Positions 9,473 through 18,815 of a stretch of DNA of 64,000 nucleotides are shown here, piece by piece. Position 1 is the stretch's first letter, and each line of letters starts with the position of its first letter. The stretch is from Candidatus Phytoplasma australiense. GTDB lineage: Bacteria; Bacillota_I; Bacilli_A; Acholeplasmatales; Acholeplasmataceae. A program made the position numbers and the translations under genes. The stretch covers positions 124,001 to 188,000 of the forward strand of contig AM422018.1 of assembly GCA_000069925.1 (NCBI GenBank), given 5' to 3'. Under the pieces are notes generated by a model, which was not told the origin of the DNA, ran no database searches, and saw nothing but the letters and a program-made list of their open reading frames with translations.

Positions 9473-9502
9473 AAAACTATCATAAACGATAGTCTTTTTT
9501 TG
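9473..9502 (+). terminator. terminator of paralogue 3
   Basis: ACTATC / GATAGT hairpin with a seven-T tail. It is a variant of the hairpins after paralogues 1 and 2, with the loop inverted (ATAAAC instead of GTTTAT). Confidence 0.8.
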
Positions 9503-9725
9503 TTCCGTTTCATTAAATTAATTATTTAATAACATTTTTATAACTCTTTTTGTGAAGCGTTTGAAACAAATTGCCAAAAAAACCTTGCCCCTTTTAAAAA
9601 ATACCAAACATAAAAAATTTTTAGGTGTTTAGCTATTTTTTTCTTTTTAATAAAAACATTTGCAAATTAGGGTTTTGATATGCTAAAATATATGTGATAT
9701 TTTAAAATAATTAAGGAGAATGATT

Positions 9726-10424
9726 ATGAAATGGCCTACCAAAAAAACCGGCAGACAAACTTATGGCGAAGAAATTGCCAACGCCATTTCTCATGGTTTA
9801 ATGGTCTTTTTTGGAATTTTTATTCTTGTTTTTTTCATCATCCAAACTAACAAAAAAAGCCCATCTGACGTCCCTATTGTTTTAATTTTTAGTATTTCTG
9901 TCATCCTTCTTTATTTGGCAAGCACTCTCAACCATTCCTTATCCTTCACCAAAGCACATAAATTTTTTCAAAAAAGCGACCATATTAGTATTTATGTGCT
10001 TATTTGGGGCACTTTTGCACCTATTTTGCTACTTTTAAAGGGTTTGCAAGGCCCTTCCTTGGTTAGTGAAATAATACCATACCTTACTAAAGGTCGCCTG
10101 ATTTTTGTTTGTCAATGTCTTTTGGTTTTGTTAGGAATTGTTGGCAAAATCTTTTGGTTTGAAAAATGGGAACACTTGCACCTCACTCTTTTTCTTTTGT
10201 TTGGGTGGAGTGGTTTGCTATTTGTTAAGGAATTGTTTCAACCAGGCAACGAACTCTTTTTTCTTTTTATTTTCTTAGGGGGTTGTTTTTATAGTGTTGG
10301 GGTTTATTTTTTTGTGAAAGACTATAAAAAATATTTCCATTTTATTTGGCATCTTTTTGTTATTTTAGGGACTACATTTCATGCTTTGGGTATTTTTTAT
10401 ATGTTGAATAGTTTGAACAAATAA
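9726..10424 (+). CDS. hemolysin III / YqfA-type (PAQR-like) membrane protein
   Basis: This 232-residue protein has about seven hydrophobic segments. Motifs of the hemolysin-III/TrhA family are visible: GEEIANAISHG near the N-terminus, TLNHSLS in the second helix region, and IWHLFVILGTTFHALG near the C-terminus, which supply the conserved His residues. ATG 9726 is preferred to ATG 9720 because GGAG ends at 9718, giving seven bases of spacing rather than one. The family is often annotated as hemolysin, but membrane homeostasis roles are as likely; the activity here is not shown by sequence. The gene stands alone between the paralogue locus and ackA. Confidence 0.85.
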   Translation: MKWPTKKTGRQTYGEEIANAISHGLMVFFGIFILVFFIIQTNKKSPSDVPIVLIFSISVILLYLASTLNHSLSFTKAHKFFQKSDHISIYVLIWGTFAPILLLLKGLQGPSLVSEIIPYLTKGRLIFVCQCLLVLLGIVGKIFWFEKWEHLHLTLFLLFGWSGLLFVKELFQPGNELFFLFIFLGGCFYSVGVYFFVKDYKKYFHFIWHLFVILGTTFHALGIFYMLNSLNK

Positions 10425-10751
10425 AACTTTTTTAATCCTTTGTTTTTTTATTTAATTCCACCCAAAAAAATCCCTTTTTATTTTTTTTGATTCAAGTGTA
10501 TTATTGAAAAAAGTTTAAAACAAACTTTCAAAAAGCAATTTGTTATTGATAAAAACAAGCTTATTTTTAAATTAAAAGAAACTCATTGACTTTAAAAAAA
10601 TCTTTTAAGACAAAAGATTGTGTTTCTTTTAAAAATTTATTTATTATATTTTTTTAACTTTCATGTTTTATGATGAAAATAATTAAAATAAAATTTATAA
10701 AATCCAAATATTTACAAACTTTATATCTAAATAGAAAAGAGAAAAAAATAT
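10425..10751. other. intergenic region with nested hairpin before ackA
   Basis: AAAAGAAAC at 10574-10582 pairs with GTTTCTTTT at 10622-10630, enclosing an inner AATCTTTT / AAAAGATT hairpin. It may end the upstream transcript or form part of the ackA leader. Nothing else is seen. Confidence 0.45.
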
Positions 10752-11942
10752 ATGAAAATTATGTCGGTTAATTCAGGTAGCTCTTCTTTAAAATTTCAAT
10801 TATTGGAAATGCCTCAAAAAAATTTAATCACTTCTGGTTTGATTGAAAGAATTGGTTCTAATAATGCCACTTTTACATTGAAAAACCAAAATCATAAAAC
10901 TTCTAAAACCTTAGAGATTAAAAACCATCAACAAGCAGTATCATTATTATTAACTTCTTTAATTGAAAATAAAATAATTGCTCGTTTAGAAGATATTGAT
11001 GGCGTGGGACATCGGATTGTTCAGGGTGGTGAATTGTTCCAAGATGCAACTGCTTTAAATGATGTAGAAATTGCCAAAATTGAAAGTCTTTGCGATTTGG
11101 CTCCTTTGCACAATCCAGCCAACCTCGTAAGTATTAAAGCTTTTCGCCAAGTTTTGCCCTCTTTATTTCAAGTCGGCGTTTTTGATACTACCTTCCATCA
11201 AACTATTCCTGTAAAGAATTTTTTATATGCTACTCCTTATGCTTGGTATCAAAAATACAAAGTAAGAAAATACGGGTTTCATGGCATTTCTTACCAATAT
11301 ATTACCGAACAAATGCAACAACTTTTGAATAAAAAAGATGCTAAATTAATTATTTGTCATGCTGGAAATGGTGTTTCTTTGTGTGCGGTTGATTCAGGTA
11401 AATCAATTGATACTTCAATGGGTTTCACTCCTTTAGAAGGTGTTCCTATGGGGACTCGTAGTGGTAATATTGACCCTGCAGTAATTAAGTTTATCGCTGA
11501 AAAAGAAAACAAAGGTATTGCTGAAATAACAGATGATTTAAACAAAAAATCGGGTTTACTTGGGGTTTCTACTATTTCCAACGATGCACGCGATATTCTT
11601 GCAGAAATTAAAAAGGGAAACCCTCAGGCTCGTTTAGCTTTTGATATTCAAATAAAAAGAATTGTTGATTATATTGCTAGTTACTATGTTTTATTAAAAG
11701 GAATTGATGCTTTAGTTTTTACTGCTGGTATTGGCGAGAATTCATCTTTTTTTAGATCAGAAATAATTAAGCGTTTATCTGTTTTGGGCTTTCGATTAGA
11801 TGAGCAAAAAAATGAAGTGCAAGGAAAAACTTCCGTTATTACTTCTTCTGATTCACTTCAGCAAGCTTTTGTGGTTCCTACTAACGAAGAGCTTTCAATT
11901 GCTTGTGATGTTTTAAGGATTTATAAAAAAGTAAAAAAATAG
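10752..11942 (+). CDS. ackA: acetate kinase
   Basis: This 396-residue cytoplasmic enzyme interconverts acetyl phosphate plus ADP with acetate plus ATP, an important ATP source in an organism lacking respiration. Family hallmarks are present in order: VNSGSSSLKFQ at the N-terminus, HRIVQGGE, FDTTFHQTIP, GFHGISYQY, HAGNGVSLCAV, the MGFTPLEGVPMGTRSGNIDP segment, and FTAGIGENS near the C-terminus. The length is normal for the family. A purine-rich AAAAGAGAAAA sits before ATG 10752, with no strong Shine-Dalgarno. No phosphotransacetylase gene lies nearby in this window. Confidence 0.97.
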   Translation: MKIMSVNSGSSSLKFQLLEMPQKNLITSGLIERIGSNNATFTLKNQNHKTSKTLEIKNHQQAVSLLLTSLIENKIIARLEDIDGVGHRIVQGGELFQDATALNDVEIAKIESLCDLAPLHNPANLVSIKAFRQVLPSLFQVGVFDTTFHQTIPVKNFLYATPYAWYQKYKVRKYGFHGISYQYITEQMQQLLNKKDAKLIICHAGNGVSLCAVDSGKSIDTSMGFTPLEGVPMGTRSGNIDPAVIKFIAEKENKGIAEITDDLNKKSGLLGVSTISNDARDILAEIKKGNPQARLAFDIQIKRIVDYIASYYVLLKGIDALVFTAGIGENSSFFRSEIIKRLSVLGFRLDEQKNEVQGKTSVITSSDSLQQAFVVPTNEELSIACDVLRIYKKVKK

Positions 11943-12424
11943 TGTTTTTGAGTTTTTTATAATTTCAAAAATTCTTTTATGAGTTTTTCAAAAAAACTTT
12001 GTTTTTGTTTTTTTGGTGTGATTTTGTGATAAGTTTATTCATAAATTCTTTTTAAGTTGTTTAAAGATTGCATATAAATATTTTCTTTTTTTAAATATTT
12101 TTAAAACGAAAAGGATAAATAATTATTTTTCCCACAATCACTTATGCAAATTTTTTCAAACAATTGGCAATTAATTATGCAATAATTTATAAAAAACCCT
12201 CTTTTTATCTATAAAATATTTTTTATTTTTTTAACGAATGAATGAAACTTTTTTAATGTTTAAACACAATTTAATTTTTTTATTCATGAAATATTTTTCA
12301 TAAACGAATGAAGGTTTTTTAAAACTTTCCCAAACTAAAATATTTTTACTTTTTTTATTCATAAAACCTTTTTAATTCAAACTTTTTTTAACAAATGCAA
12401 AAGTCTTTTTTTAAGACTTTATTA
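11943..12424. other. intergenic region before tRNA-Ser
   Basis: AT-rich, with loosely repeated segments of the kind TTTTTATTCATGAAA...AACGAATGAA at about 12225-12390. No gene and no clear terminator for ackA are seen. Confidence 0.5.
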
Positions 12425-12512
12425 GGAGAAATACTCAAGTGGCTGAAGAGGCACGCTTGGAAAGCGTGTAGATCCAAAAGATGCGAGGGTTCGAATCCCT
12501 CTTTCTCCGCCA
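12425..12512 (+). tRNA. tRNA-Ser (anticodon GGA)
   Basis: An 88-nt class II tRNA. Acceptor arms GGAGAAA and TTTCTCC pair, the anticodon stem CACGC/GCGTG holds loop TTGGAAA with anticodon GGA, there is an extended variable arm, and the T-loop is GGTTCGAATCC. The discriminator G and the CCA end are encoded in the DNA. It reads UCC and UCU codons. Confidence 0.96.
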
Positions 12513-12629
12513 ATAATTAAAAAAATTTATTTTTAAATTAAATATTTCAATTCACGTGGTTGATTTTTCTTTGATAAAGAAAAACATAATCTATAAGTTG
12601 TCAAACGAATTTAAGTATTCAATCAAATA

Positions 12630-12833
12630 TTATTTTGCTGCTTTTGCTGCCATTTCTTTCAAAACTTTATCAATCAGAAATGTAACTTGAGGATTAACAA
12701 AAAGAATATGATTTTTAATTTCAAAATGAGTTTTTTTGCTACATTTTTTTAAAATAACAATTTTTAATTTGTTGATTTCAACCTTTTTTAACATTTTACG
12801 GATTTTTTGCTCTTTTGCTTGTCTTTTTAACAT
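12630..12833 (-). CDS. small basic protein of unknown function
   Basis: A 67-residue Lys-rich open frame, ATG at 12833. It has a hydrophobic central stretch (HILFVNPQVTFLIDKVL) and an Ala/Lys tail (EMAAKAAK). The size and charge suit a ribosome-associated protein, and I tested S20 and S21 from memory without finding a convincing match. Only a weak ribosome site (AAGAG) is present. It lies between tRNA-Ser and priA on the opposite strand and may be real but cannot be named. Confidence 0.5.
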   Translation of the reverse strand: MLKRQAKEQKIRKMLKKVEINKLKIVILKKCSKKTHFEIKNHILFVNPQVTFLIDKVLKEMAAKAAK

Positions 12834-13055
12834 AATTACACTCTTTTCGTATTTGTTTCTTATAAATATATTATATAATTTTTACAAGCTTTTATTTTAA
12901 TAAAAAACAAAAATATTATTCAAACTAAAATTAGTTGCTGTATTTTGCCAGTAAAAATAATCATTATCTTTCCAAATCAAGCCCAAAATTGACAAATTAA
13001 AAAAAAGAATAAAAATTAAATACAAATTATTAATAAATAAAAAAGGATAGTTAAA

Positions 13056-15419
13056 TTGATAGCGCAAGTAATTATAGATCTTAAAACCTCTTCTTTAAAC
13101 CAATGTTTTGATTATTTAATTCCTCCCCAATTTGCCTCTTTAGTTCAAAAAGGTATACGCGTCATTGTTCCTTTCGGTCAAAAAAATGCTCCTCGCTTGG
13201 GGTATGTAATTGATTTAAAAAAAGAAAGTTCTTTTGCGAACAAAAATTTAATTGATGTTTTAGATGAAAAACCTTATTTTAACGAAGAGTTGTTTTTATT
13301 AGCAAAAGAAATGTTAAAAACTCCTTTTAGCATTAAATCTTTAGTTTATCAAACTATTATCCCTAAAGTTTCTTTAATAACTTATTTAAAAGAAATTTGT
13401 ATCCTTAAAAAAGAATTAATCCCCGAACAACTTATCAAGGTTTTGCCTTCAAAAAATATTTTTTTAGTTAATGCTAAAAATAAAATCATGAAAGATTTGC
13501 AAAAACTATCACAAAAAGGGATTGTTTCAATTAAAGATATTGCAAAAACTAAAAAAAACAAAAAAACAATTATTAGTTATTTTTTAAATGTTGAATTAAA
13601 AACCTTATCAACGTTATTATTAAAAGATAAAGAAAAAGATTTTATTAACAAATTAATTGCTTTAAATGAAAATGCCAAAAGCAAAATTGTCATCAATAGA
13701 AAAGATGCTTTAAAGATAAGCACTCCCAGCGTTATAAAATCACTTCTTCAAAAAGAAATCATTAAAGAGTTTTACCAAAAAAAAACCATCATTTTAAACC
13801 ATCATTTTGAATATCTCAAACAAGATAAAAAAATCACCTTAAACCAAGAACAAATACAAGTTATCAAAAGTGTTTCTTTGAATAAATACCAAACTTATCT
13901 TTTGCATGGCAAAACAGGTTCTGGTAAAACAGAAATTTATTTAAATTTGATTCAAGAGGTTTTAAAACAAAAAAAACAAATCTTATTTTTAGTTCCTGAA
14001 GTGATGTTAATTGCTCCTTTAATTCAACGTTTAGAAGCTAAATTTAAAAAGATTGAAATAGCTTTTTTTCATAGTTATTTAACGCCTTTGCAAAAACAAG
14101 CTCAATTTAATAAAATCATTTCCCAAGAAGCTCAAATTGTTTTAGGGACTAGAAGTGCTATTTTTGCCCCTTTAAATAATTTAGGGATTATCATTATTGA
14201 TGAAGAACATGACGAATCTTTAATCGAAAAAGAAAAAGCCGCTTATGATGCCAAAGAATTAGCTCAAATAAGGGCTTGTTATCACCAAATCCCTTTAATT
14301 CTTGGAAGTGCTACCCCTTCTTTAGAAAGTTATTATCAAGTTGTTCAAAAAAAATACCAATTGTTGAAATTAACCAAAAGAGCTTTAATCAACAAATTCC
14401 CGCCTATTAAATTAGTTGATATGAAGCAAGAGTTAAAAAACGGCAACTTAGAACCTTTTTCAACAGTTTTCAAAAACACCTTGCAAGAAACTTTACAAAA
14501 AGGAGAGCAGGCAATCTTATTTATTAATACCAAAGGTTTTTCTCCTTTTGTTTTATGTCGTTTTTGCGGCTTGGTTCCTAAATGCCTTAATTGCAATAAC
14601 AGCTTAACTTATTATTGTAAAAAACAACTTTTAAAATGTAATCATTGTGGTTTTCAAAAACAATTCACTTATCAATGTAGCAATTGCAACCATAAAACCG
14701 TTAAGGCTTTGGGGGTGGGGATTGAATATATTCAAAATTATTTGCAAAAAAAATTTCCTCAAGCAAAAACAATTGTCTTTGATTCAGATAATGTCACTCG
14801 TTTATCCCAATACGAAAAGTTATGGAATGATTTTCAACAACAAAAAAGCGATATTTTATTAGGAACACAAATGATTGCCAAAGGGCTTGATTTTCATCAA
14901 GTTACTTTTGTAGGAATATTAATGGCAGACTCTCTTTTAAAAATTCCTAGCTTTAAAGCTTCTGAAAAAACATTTCAGTTATTAATTCAGGCTGCAGGAC
15001 GTTGTGCGAGAAAAAAAGAAGGTCAAGTTATCGTTCAAAGTTATAATTTAGAACATTTTGCCATTAAAAAAGCTGTTCTTTATGATGAAGTTAATTTTTT
15101 GAAAGAGTTGTTACAAGAAAGATCAATCACTCAAATGCCACCATTTGGTTATATCAGCAAAATGATGATTACAAATAAAAATTTTCAAAAAACTTTTGAG
15201 ATTGCCTGTCGTATTAAAAATATTTTGGAAATCCATCATTATCAAAAAATAAAAGTGTTAGGTCCTGTTTTATCATCTATTCCAAAAAAAAATAACCATT
15301 ATCGTTTTTTATTAACCTTAAAATATCATCGTTGGCCTTTAAATTTAGATTTTATTATTGAAGGTAAAATTCAACAAGATGCATTAATTTTTTTTGATCG
15401 TTTTGCTTATTTATTATAA
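13056..15419 (+). CDS. priA: primosomal replication-restart helicase PriA
   Basis: This 787-residue superfamily 2 DNA helicase reloads the replicative helicase at stalled forks. The N-terminal DNA-binding domain is followed by Walker A GKTGSGKTE near residue 285-295, a DEEH box near 381-384, and then paired Cys zinc motifs (CRFCG, CLNCN, CNHCG, CSNCN) at about 501-550. The helicase C domain carries LLGTQMIAKGLDF and QAAGRCAR. The start is TTG 13056, supported by AAAGGATAG ten bases before it; no upstream ATG fits the conserved N-terminus. The length is normal. Confidence 0.95.
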   Translation: MIAQVIIDLKTSSLNQCFDYLIPPQFASLVQKGIRVIVPFGQKNAPRLGYVIDLKKESSFANKNLIDVLDEKPYFNEELFLLAKEMLKTPFSIKSLVYQTIIPKVSLITYLKEICILKKELIPEQLIKVLPSKNIFLVNAKNKIMKDLQKLSQKGIVSIKDIAKTKKNKKTIISYFLNVELKTLSTLLLKDKEKDFINKLIALNENAKSKIVINRKDALKISTPSVIKSLLQKEIIKEFYQKKTIILNHHFEYLKQDKKITLNQEQIQVIKSVSLNKYQTYLLHGKTGSGKTEIYLNLIQEVLKQKKQILFLVPEVMLIAPLIQRLEAKFKKIEIAFFHSYLTPLQKQAQFNKIISQEAQIVLGTRSAIFAPLNNLGIIIIDEEHDESLIEKEKAAYDAKELAQIRACYHQIPLILGSATPSLESYYQVVQKKYQLLKLTKRALINKFPPIKLVDMKQELKNGNLEPFSTVFKNTLQETLQKGEQAILFINTKGFSPFVLCRFCGLVPKCLNCNNSLTYYCKKQLLKCNHCGFQKQFTYQCSNCNHKTVKALGVGIEYIQNYLQKKFPQAKTIVFDSDNVTRLSQYEKLWNDFQQQKSDILLGTQMIAKGLDFHQVTFVGILMADSLLKIPSFKASEKTFQLLIQAAGRCARKKEGQVIVQSYNLEHFAIKKAVLYDEVNFLKELLQERSITQMPPFGYISKMMITNKNFQKTFEIACRIKNILEIHHYQKIKVLGPVLSSIPKKNNHYRFLLTLKYHRWPLNLDFIIEGKIQQDALIFFDRFAYLL

Positions 15420-15580
15420 AATTTAATACTTTCTCTTTTTTTAATATTTTATTTCTAAAAAAACAACTTTAATGTAATTTTGTAAATTTTTAAATCAAAA
15501 ACTTATCTAATTTTTTATGTTTTGCTGTTGGCAAACTTATGGACGGTTTTTTTATTTTTTAAAAAAACTTTAGGACTGAC
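15420..15580. other. spacer after priA
   Basis: AT-rich spacer. The segment ACTTATCTAATTTTTTATG near 15500 recurs near 44820, so it is probably repeat-derived. Confidence 0.4.
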
Positions 15581-15824
15581 TGGGTTGCTGAAAAAATTAT
15601 AAAAAGTTTTTATTTTTAAAAAAATTAAGATTGACTTATTTTTAGTCGGTCTTTTTTTGTACTCAATTTTTTTATAATTAATTATGGGGGAGTTTTTATA
15701 CATAAAATAATACATAAACTAAAAAATAATTTTCTAATTTGGTTGCAAAATGTTTTTTTGAAAAAACATGTATTAATTTCAAAAATAACAAATAAAAAGT
15801 ATCCTAATTTTTTCAGCAGCCCAC
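15581..15824 (+). mobile_element. 244-bp inverted-repeat (MITE-like) element
   Basis: The left end TGGGTTGCTGAAAAAATTA and the right end, which reads TGGGCTGCTGAAAAAATTA on the minus strand, are near-perfect terminal inverted repeats. Inside is a GATTGACT/AGTCGGTC terminator hairpin (15629-15660) and no gene. Similar ends occur singly at about 4249, 16313, 40537, 40729, 60120 and 60576, so this is one member of a dispersed family. The ends resemble IS3/IS150-type termini, which is inference. Confidence 0.6.
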
Positions 15825-15826
15825 CC

Positions 15827-16225
15827 TAAGTAATTTTTTTAGATAAACAGTAAAAGCCTAAATTTTGAAATTACTTAAATATTAATTAATATCGAATTTT
15901 TTTAAGAAATCAAAAAAATACCAAACATGTAATAAAAAATCAAAAAATGATGCAACTAACATACCAAAATCCAAAATACCTAAGTAATTTTTTCTAGATA
16001 AACAGTAAAATCCTAAATTTTGAAATTACTTAAATATTAATTAATATCGATTTTTTTTAAGAAATCAAAAAAATACCAAACATGTAATAAAAAATCAAAA
16101 AATGATGCAACTAACATACCAAAAACCAAAATATCTAAGTAATTTTTTCTAGATAAACAGTAAATAGCACAAATTTTGAAATTACTTAAATATTAATTAA
16201 TATCGAATTTTTTTAAGAAATCATC
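15827..16225 (+). repeat. tandem array of ~154-bp units (2.6 copies)
   Basis: Units start with CTAAGTAATTTTTT at 15827, 15980 and 16135 and are nearly identical; the third stops after about 90 bases. Each unit contains AAGTAATTT facing AAATTACTT and a 14-bp palindrome ATATTAATTAATAT. There is no coding content. The array is bounded on both sides by IS-end-like CAGCAGCCCA or CATCAGCCCA motifs (15824 and 16313). Confidence 0.85.
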
Positions 16226-16733
16226 AAAAAAAGTTTTTTCAAAAAAGCAATAGAGCGAATCTGCTGTAAGACATTTTTTAATTAAATAAAAAGTTAATTT
16301 TTTCATCAGCCCATGGCGTCAAAAAAATCACCCTTGAGTTTACAAAGGTGATTAAGTTTTTCAATTTTTTTTATTTAATTTTGTTGTTTTTATTGTTGAA
16401 AAATACTTTTTTGTTGTTATAATATCGGTAAGTTAGTAAACAGTAATTTTTAGCAAGTGATTGAAAAATTTAGCCATAACTTCTTTTCATTATTGAAAAA
16501 ATCTTTTGTTTATTCAATAATTTCAATATTGGGGTTCATTCACAAGCTTTTAAAAAATGTTTAAATAAACAAAATTATTACTAAAATCTTGACTTTATTA
16601 TTTTTTATTAACCCATTTATTGATATAATTACGATGTAATTATGTTTATATATTTAAATTTTTTCTTGACTTTATAAATTATGATTTCTTTGGTATTTGA
16701 GAAAAAAGAAAGTAGTTTTATTAAAGATTAGTC
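16226..16733. other. region upstream of the OTU-like gene
   Basis: It holds an IS-end motif to 16313, an AATCACC/GGTGATT hairpin (16326-16353) with T residues after it, TATAAT near 16420 within a repeat shared with about 5205-5270, and an AATTAC-ATTGTAATTA-like short palindrome near 16626-16640. Several TTGACT boxes are present but no clean promoter could be fixed. Confidence 0.45.
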
Positions 16734-17360
16734 ATGAAAAAGAAAATTAAAAATTTTATTATTATTTGTTTTTGTTTTATTTTATTAACTTTTTGTTTTG
16801 TGAAGTTTGTGTTTTCAAAACCTGATACTTCCCCTTCTTTGGTTTATGTTTCCAAGCCCAAAAAATTTCAAAATATTCCACTAACCCGTCAATTAGCATA
16901 TTTAGGGCTAAACCAATTTATTGATGGCCTAGATGATAATCAATTTCAATCTCTTTATTTAACTATTTTACAAGGAGATCAAGAATTTTTTGAAAATGAT
17001 GTTTTAAATTGTTCTTTGAAAACAGCAACCACTCCTTTAATTCAAGGAACACTTGATTTTTTATCCCAAAGATTAAACCAAAAATTTAATTTAATAATTA
17101 ATGACTGCAATTCTTTATCTTCGGTTGGTTTGGGTCGCTCGGTTGATTTAAAAATGCAAAACAACAGTTATCATTTTTTTATCAAAAAATCTAGCGATAC
17201 TTTAGGTGATGGTTATTGTTTTTTTCATGCCCTTATTTTTGTATTGCGAGAAAAAGGCTTTATCTTAGAATATATTATAAATATTTCTTTTGATAAGATT
17301 GATTTAGTTTCAAATAATCAAAAAATAATAAAAAAAATTCAAAAGTACAAACAAATTTAG
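16734..17360 (+). CDS. secreted or anchored protein, candidate permuted OTU-type cysteine protease
   Basis: This 208-residue protein has a basic N-terminus and a hydrophobic segment at about 8-27, a likely signal peptide ending near Ser28. Near the C-terminus is GDGYCFFHAL with Asp159 and Cys162, very like the OTU protease motif DGxC(F/L)(F/Y/R)xA. The elements that normally follow it occur before it instead: a helix and strand (LIQGTLDFLSQRLNQKFNLII, split here at 102-122) and then VDLKMQNNSYHFFIK with His147, which resembles the OTU strand and catalytic His. That order suggests a circularly permuted OTU fold. If so, it could cleave ubiquitin in the host cell. Catalysis is unproven; the alternative is an unrelated lineage-specific protein. 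Confidence 0.6.
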   Translation: MKKKIKNFIIICFCFILLTFCFVKFVFSKPDTSPSLVYVSKPKKFQNIPLTRQLAYLGLNQFIDGLDDNQFQSLYLTILQGDQEFFENDVLNCSLKTATTPLIQGTLDFLSQRLNQKFNLIINDCNSLSSVGLGRSVDLKMQNNSYHFFIKKSSDTLGDGYCFFHALIFVLREKGFILEYIINISFDKIDLVSNNQKIIKKIQKYKQI

Positions 17361-17367
17361 ATAATAA

Positions 17368-17453
17368 AAAAGTCAATGAGTAATTTTTTAAGTCTTTCAA
17401 AAGAATTGAACCTCAGTTTTTTGCGGGACTTAAAAAATTACTCATTGACTTTT
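17368..17453. repeat. perfect 27-bp inverted repeat just after the OTU-like gene
   Basis: Bases 17368-17394 are the exact reverse complement of 17427-17453, with a 32-nt loop. It starts eight bases after the stop of the OTU-like gene. It can act as a strong two-way transcription barrier; the T-run after it is short (TTTTATGTTTT). The stem is much longer than the other terminators in the window. Confidence 0.8.
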
Positions 17454-18815
17454 ATGTTTTGGGATTTAATACATAAATTAATTTTGTTTTTTCTTTATTG
17501 TCTTCATATATTTTTGTTAAAATCTCTAAAATCTTTCTATTTTTATCTTCTTCTTTTTTTCTTCGATTAATCCTTGATTCAAATACCCACTAAATGCTTT
17601 ATTTTTTTGATTTCCTTAAAATTTTAATAGAAAACATTTTATAAAAAAAGGTTTTTAAAAAGATTTTCCAGTTTTACTTTTTTATTGAATTTATTTTGTA
17701 TTCTTTAAATTTATCATAAGAACAATATAATAATCTTTTATAATTTATAATATGTTAGCAGGTTTCATTTTGGGACCCTTTTTTTACATCAATTGTATTT
17801 GTGTTTGTTGTGATATAGAAACATTTACTTTGAGATGATGAAATAATTTAAAGACGCTTTTTTTAAAAAAATGATGCCTGACTTATTTTTAGTTAGTTTT
17901 TTTAAGATTAAAAAAATTTTTCTAGAAATAATTAACTAATTTAAAAATATCAAAATTTATTTGTTTGGAAATAACTTATTTGTCTTTTTCATGTTCATGC
18001 ATAAATTTTTGCTTTTCATCATCGGAAAAATACTTTTGTTTATTCAAAATCCCGATATTTTGGTTCATTTACTTTTGTCGTTAATCGTTCTTGTTTTAAA
18101 GACTTTTTTTGTTTCAAAAACATTATTTAAAACTAAAAATAAATTAAATAATTACATATCTTTTGAAACTCATAAAACAAATCAATTAAACTAAAAAACA
18201 TTTATAATTTTTTTTCATAATTTGGTAAATAAAATTCATGATATTTTTTTAAATTTTTTAACTTCTGCTATATAGTTAGGTCAAAAAAGTTAAAAAAATA
18301 TGAAGAAAATAAAAAGAAAAAATATTTTACCTTAGTTTATCATTTTGTTTGATAAAAACTGCAGTAAAATAATTTTTTTAAAATGGTGCTTTTTTTGATT
18401 TTAAAAAAGAAGTGCACGCAACTTGGATGATTCTTTTTATTTTCTTTGCTTTCTTTGTTTATATATATATGATTTATGTTTGTATTTCGGTGAGTTTAGT
18501 TATTTTAGTCAATTTTTAAATTGAAGCTTTTTTAATAATCGTGGTTAGACGTTAATTAAAAAAATTAAAATCAATTATATTATAATGCAGTTTTTTTAAC
18601 TAAAACAATCTTTTATTGAAATTCTTGCAACCTTTGCGCTGTTCCTTTTTTTAATACAACTTTTTATTTAAAAATTACTCTTTAAGACTTAAAATTAAAT
18701 AGATAATTTCATATCTTTTCAAATTAACAAATAATTTCATTACACTTAAAAAGTGTCTAATGTTTTTTCATAATTTGCTAATTTCAAAAGATATTTTTTT
18801 AATATTTTATCCCTC
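17454..18815. other. decayed repeat-rich region
   Basis: No convincing gene. It contains a terminator-like hairpin near 17885-17903 (CTGACT...AGTTAG plus T) and two copies of dispersed repeat family B, at about 18110-18200 and 18665-18760 (core ATAGATAATTTCATATCTTTT). The segment near 18030-18070 resembles 16500-16550. An open stretch at 17961-18194 is hydrophobic but lies within repeats and is not called. Confidence 0.55.

Noticed and set aside
12630-12833. Naming the 67-residue gene as ribosomal protein S20 or S21
   Set aside because: Neither the S21 basic pattern nor the S20 N-terminus is present; left as unknown.
15827-16225. CRISPR array
   Set aside because: The units are ~154 bp and nearly identical throughout, with no short repeat plus variable spacer pattern and no cas genes.
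17376-17570. Open frame of 64 codons
   Set aside because: It is read through the arms of the 27-bp inverted repeat and has no ribosome site.
17961-18194. Hydrophobic 77-codon frame
   Set aside because: It overlaps dispersed repeats and lacks a ribosome site; Phe/Leu-rich frames are common by chance at this base composition.
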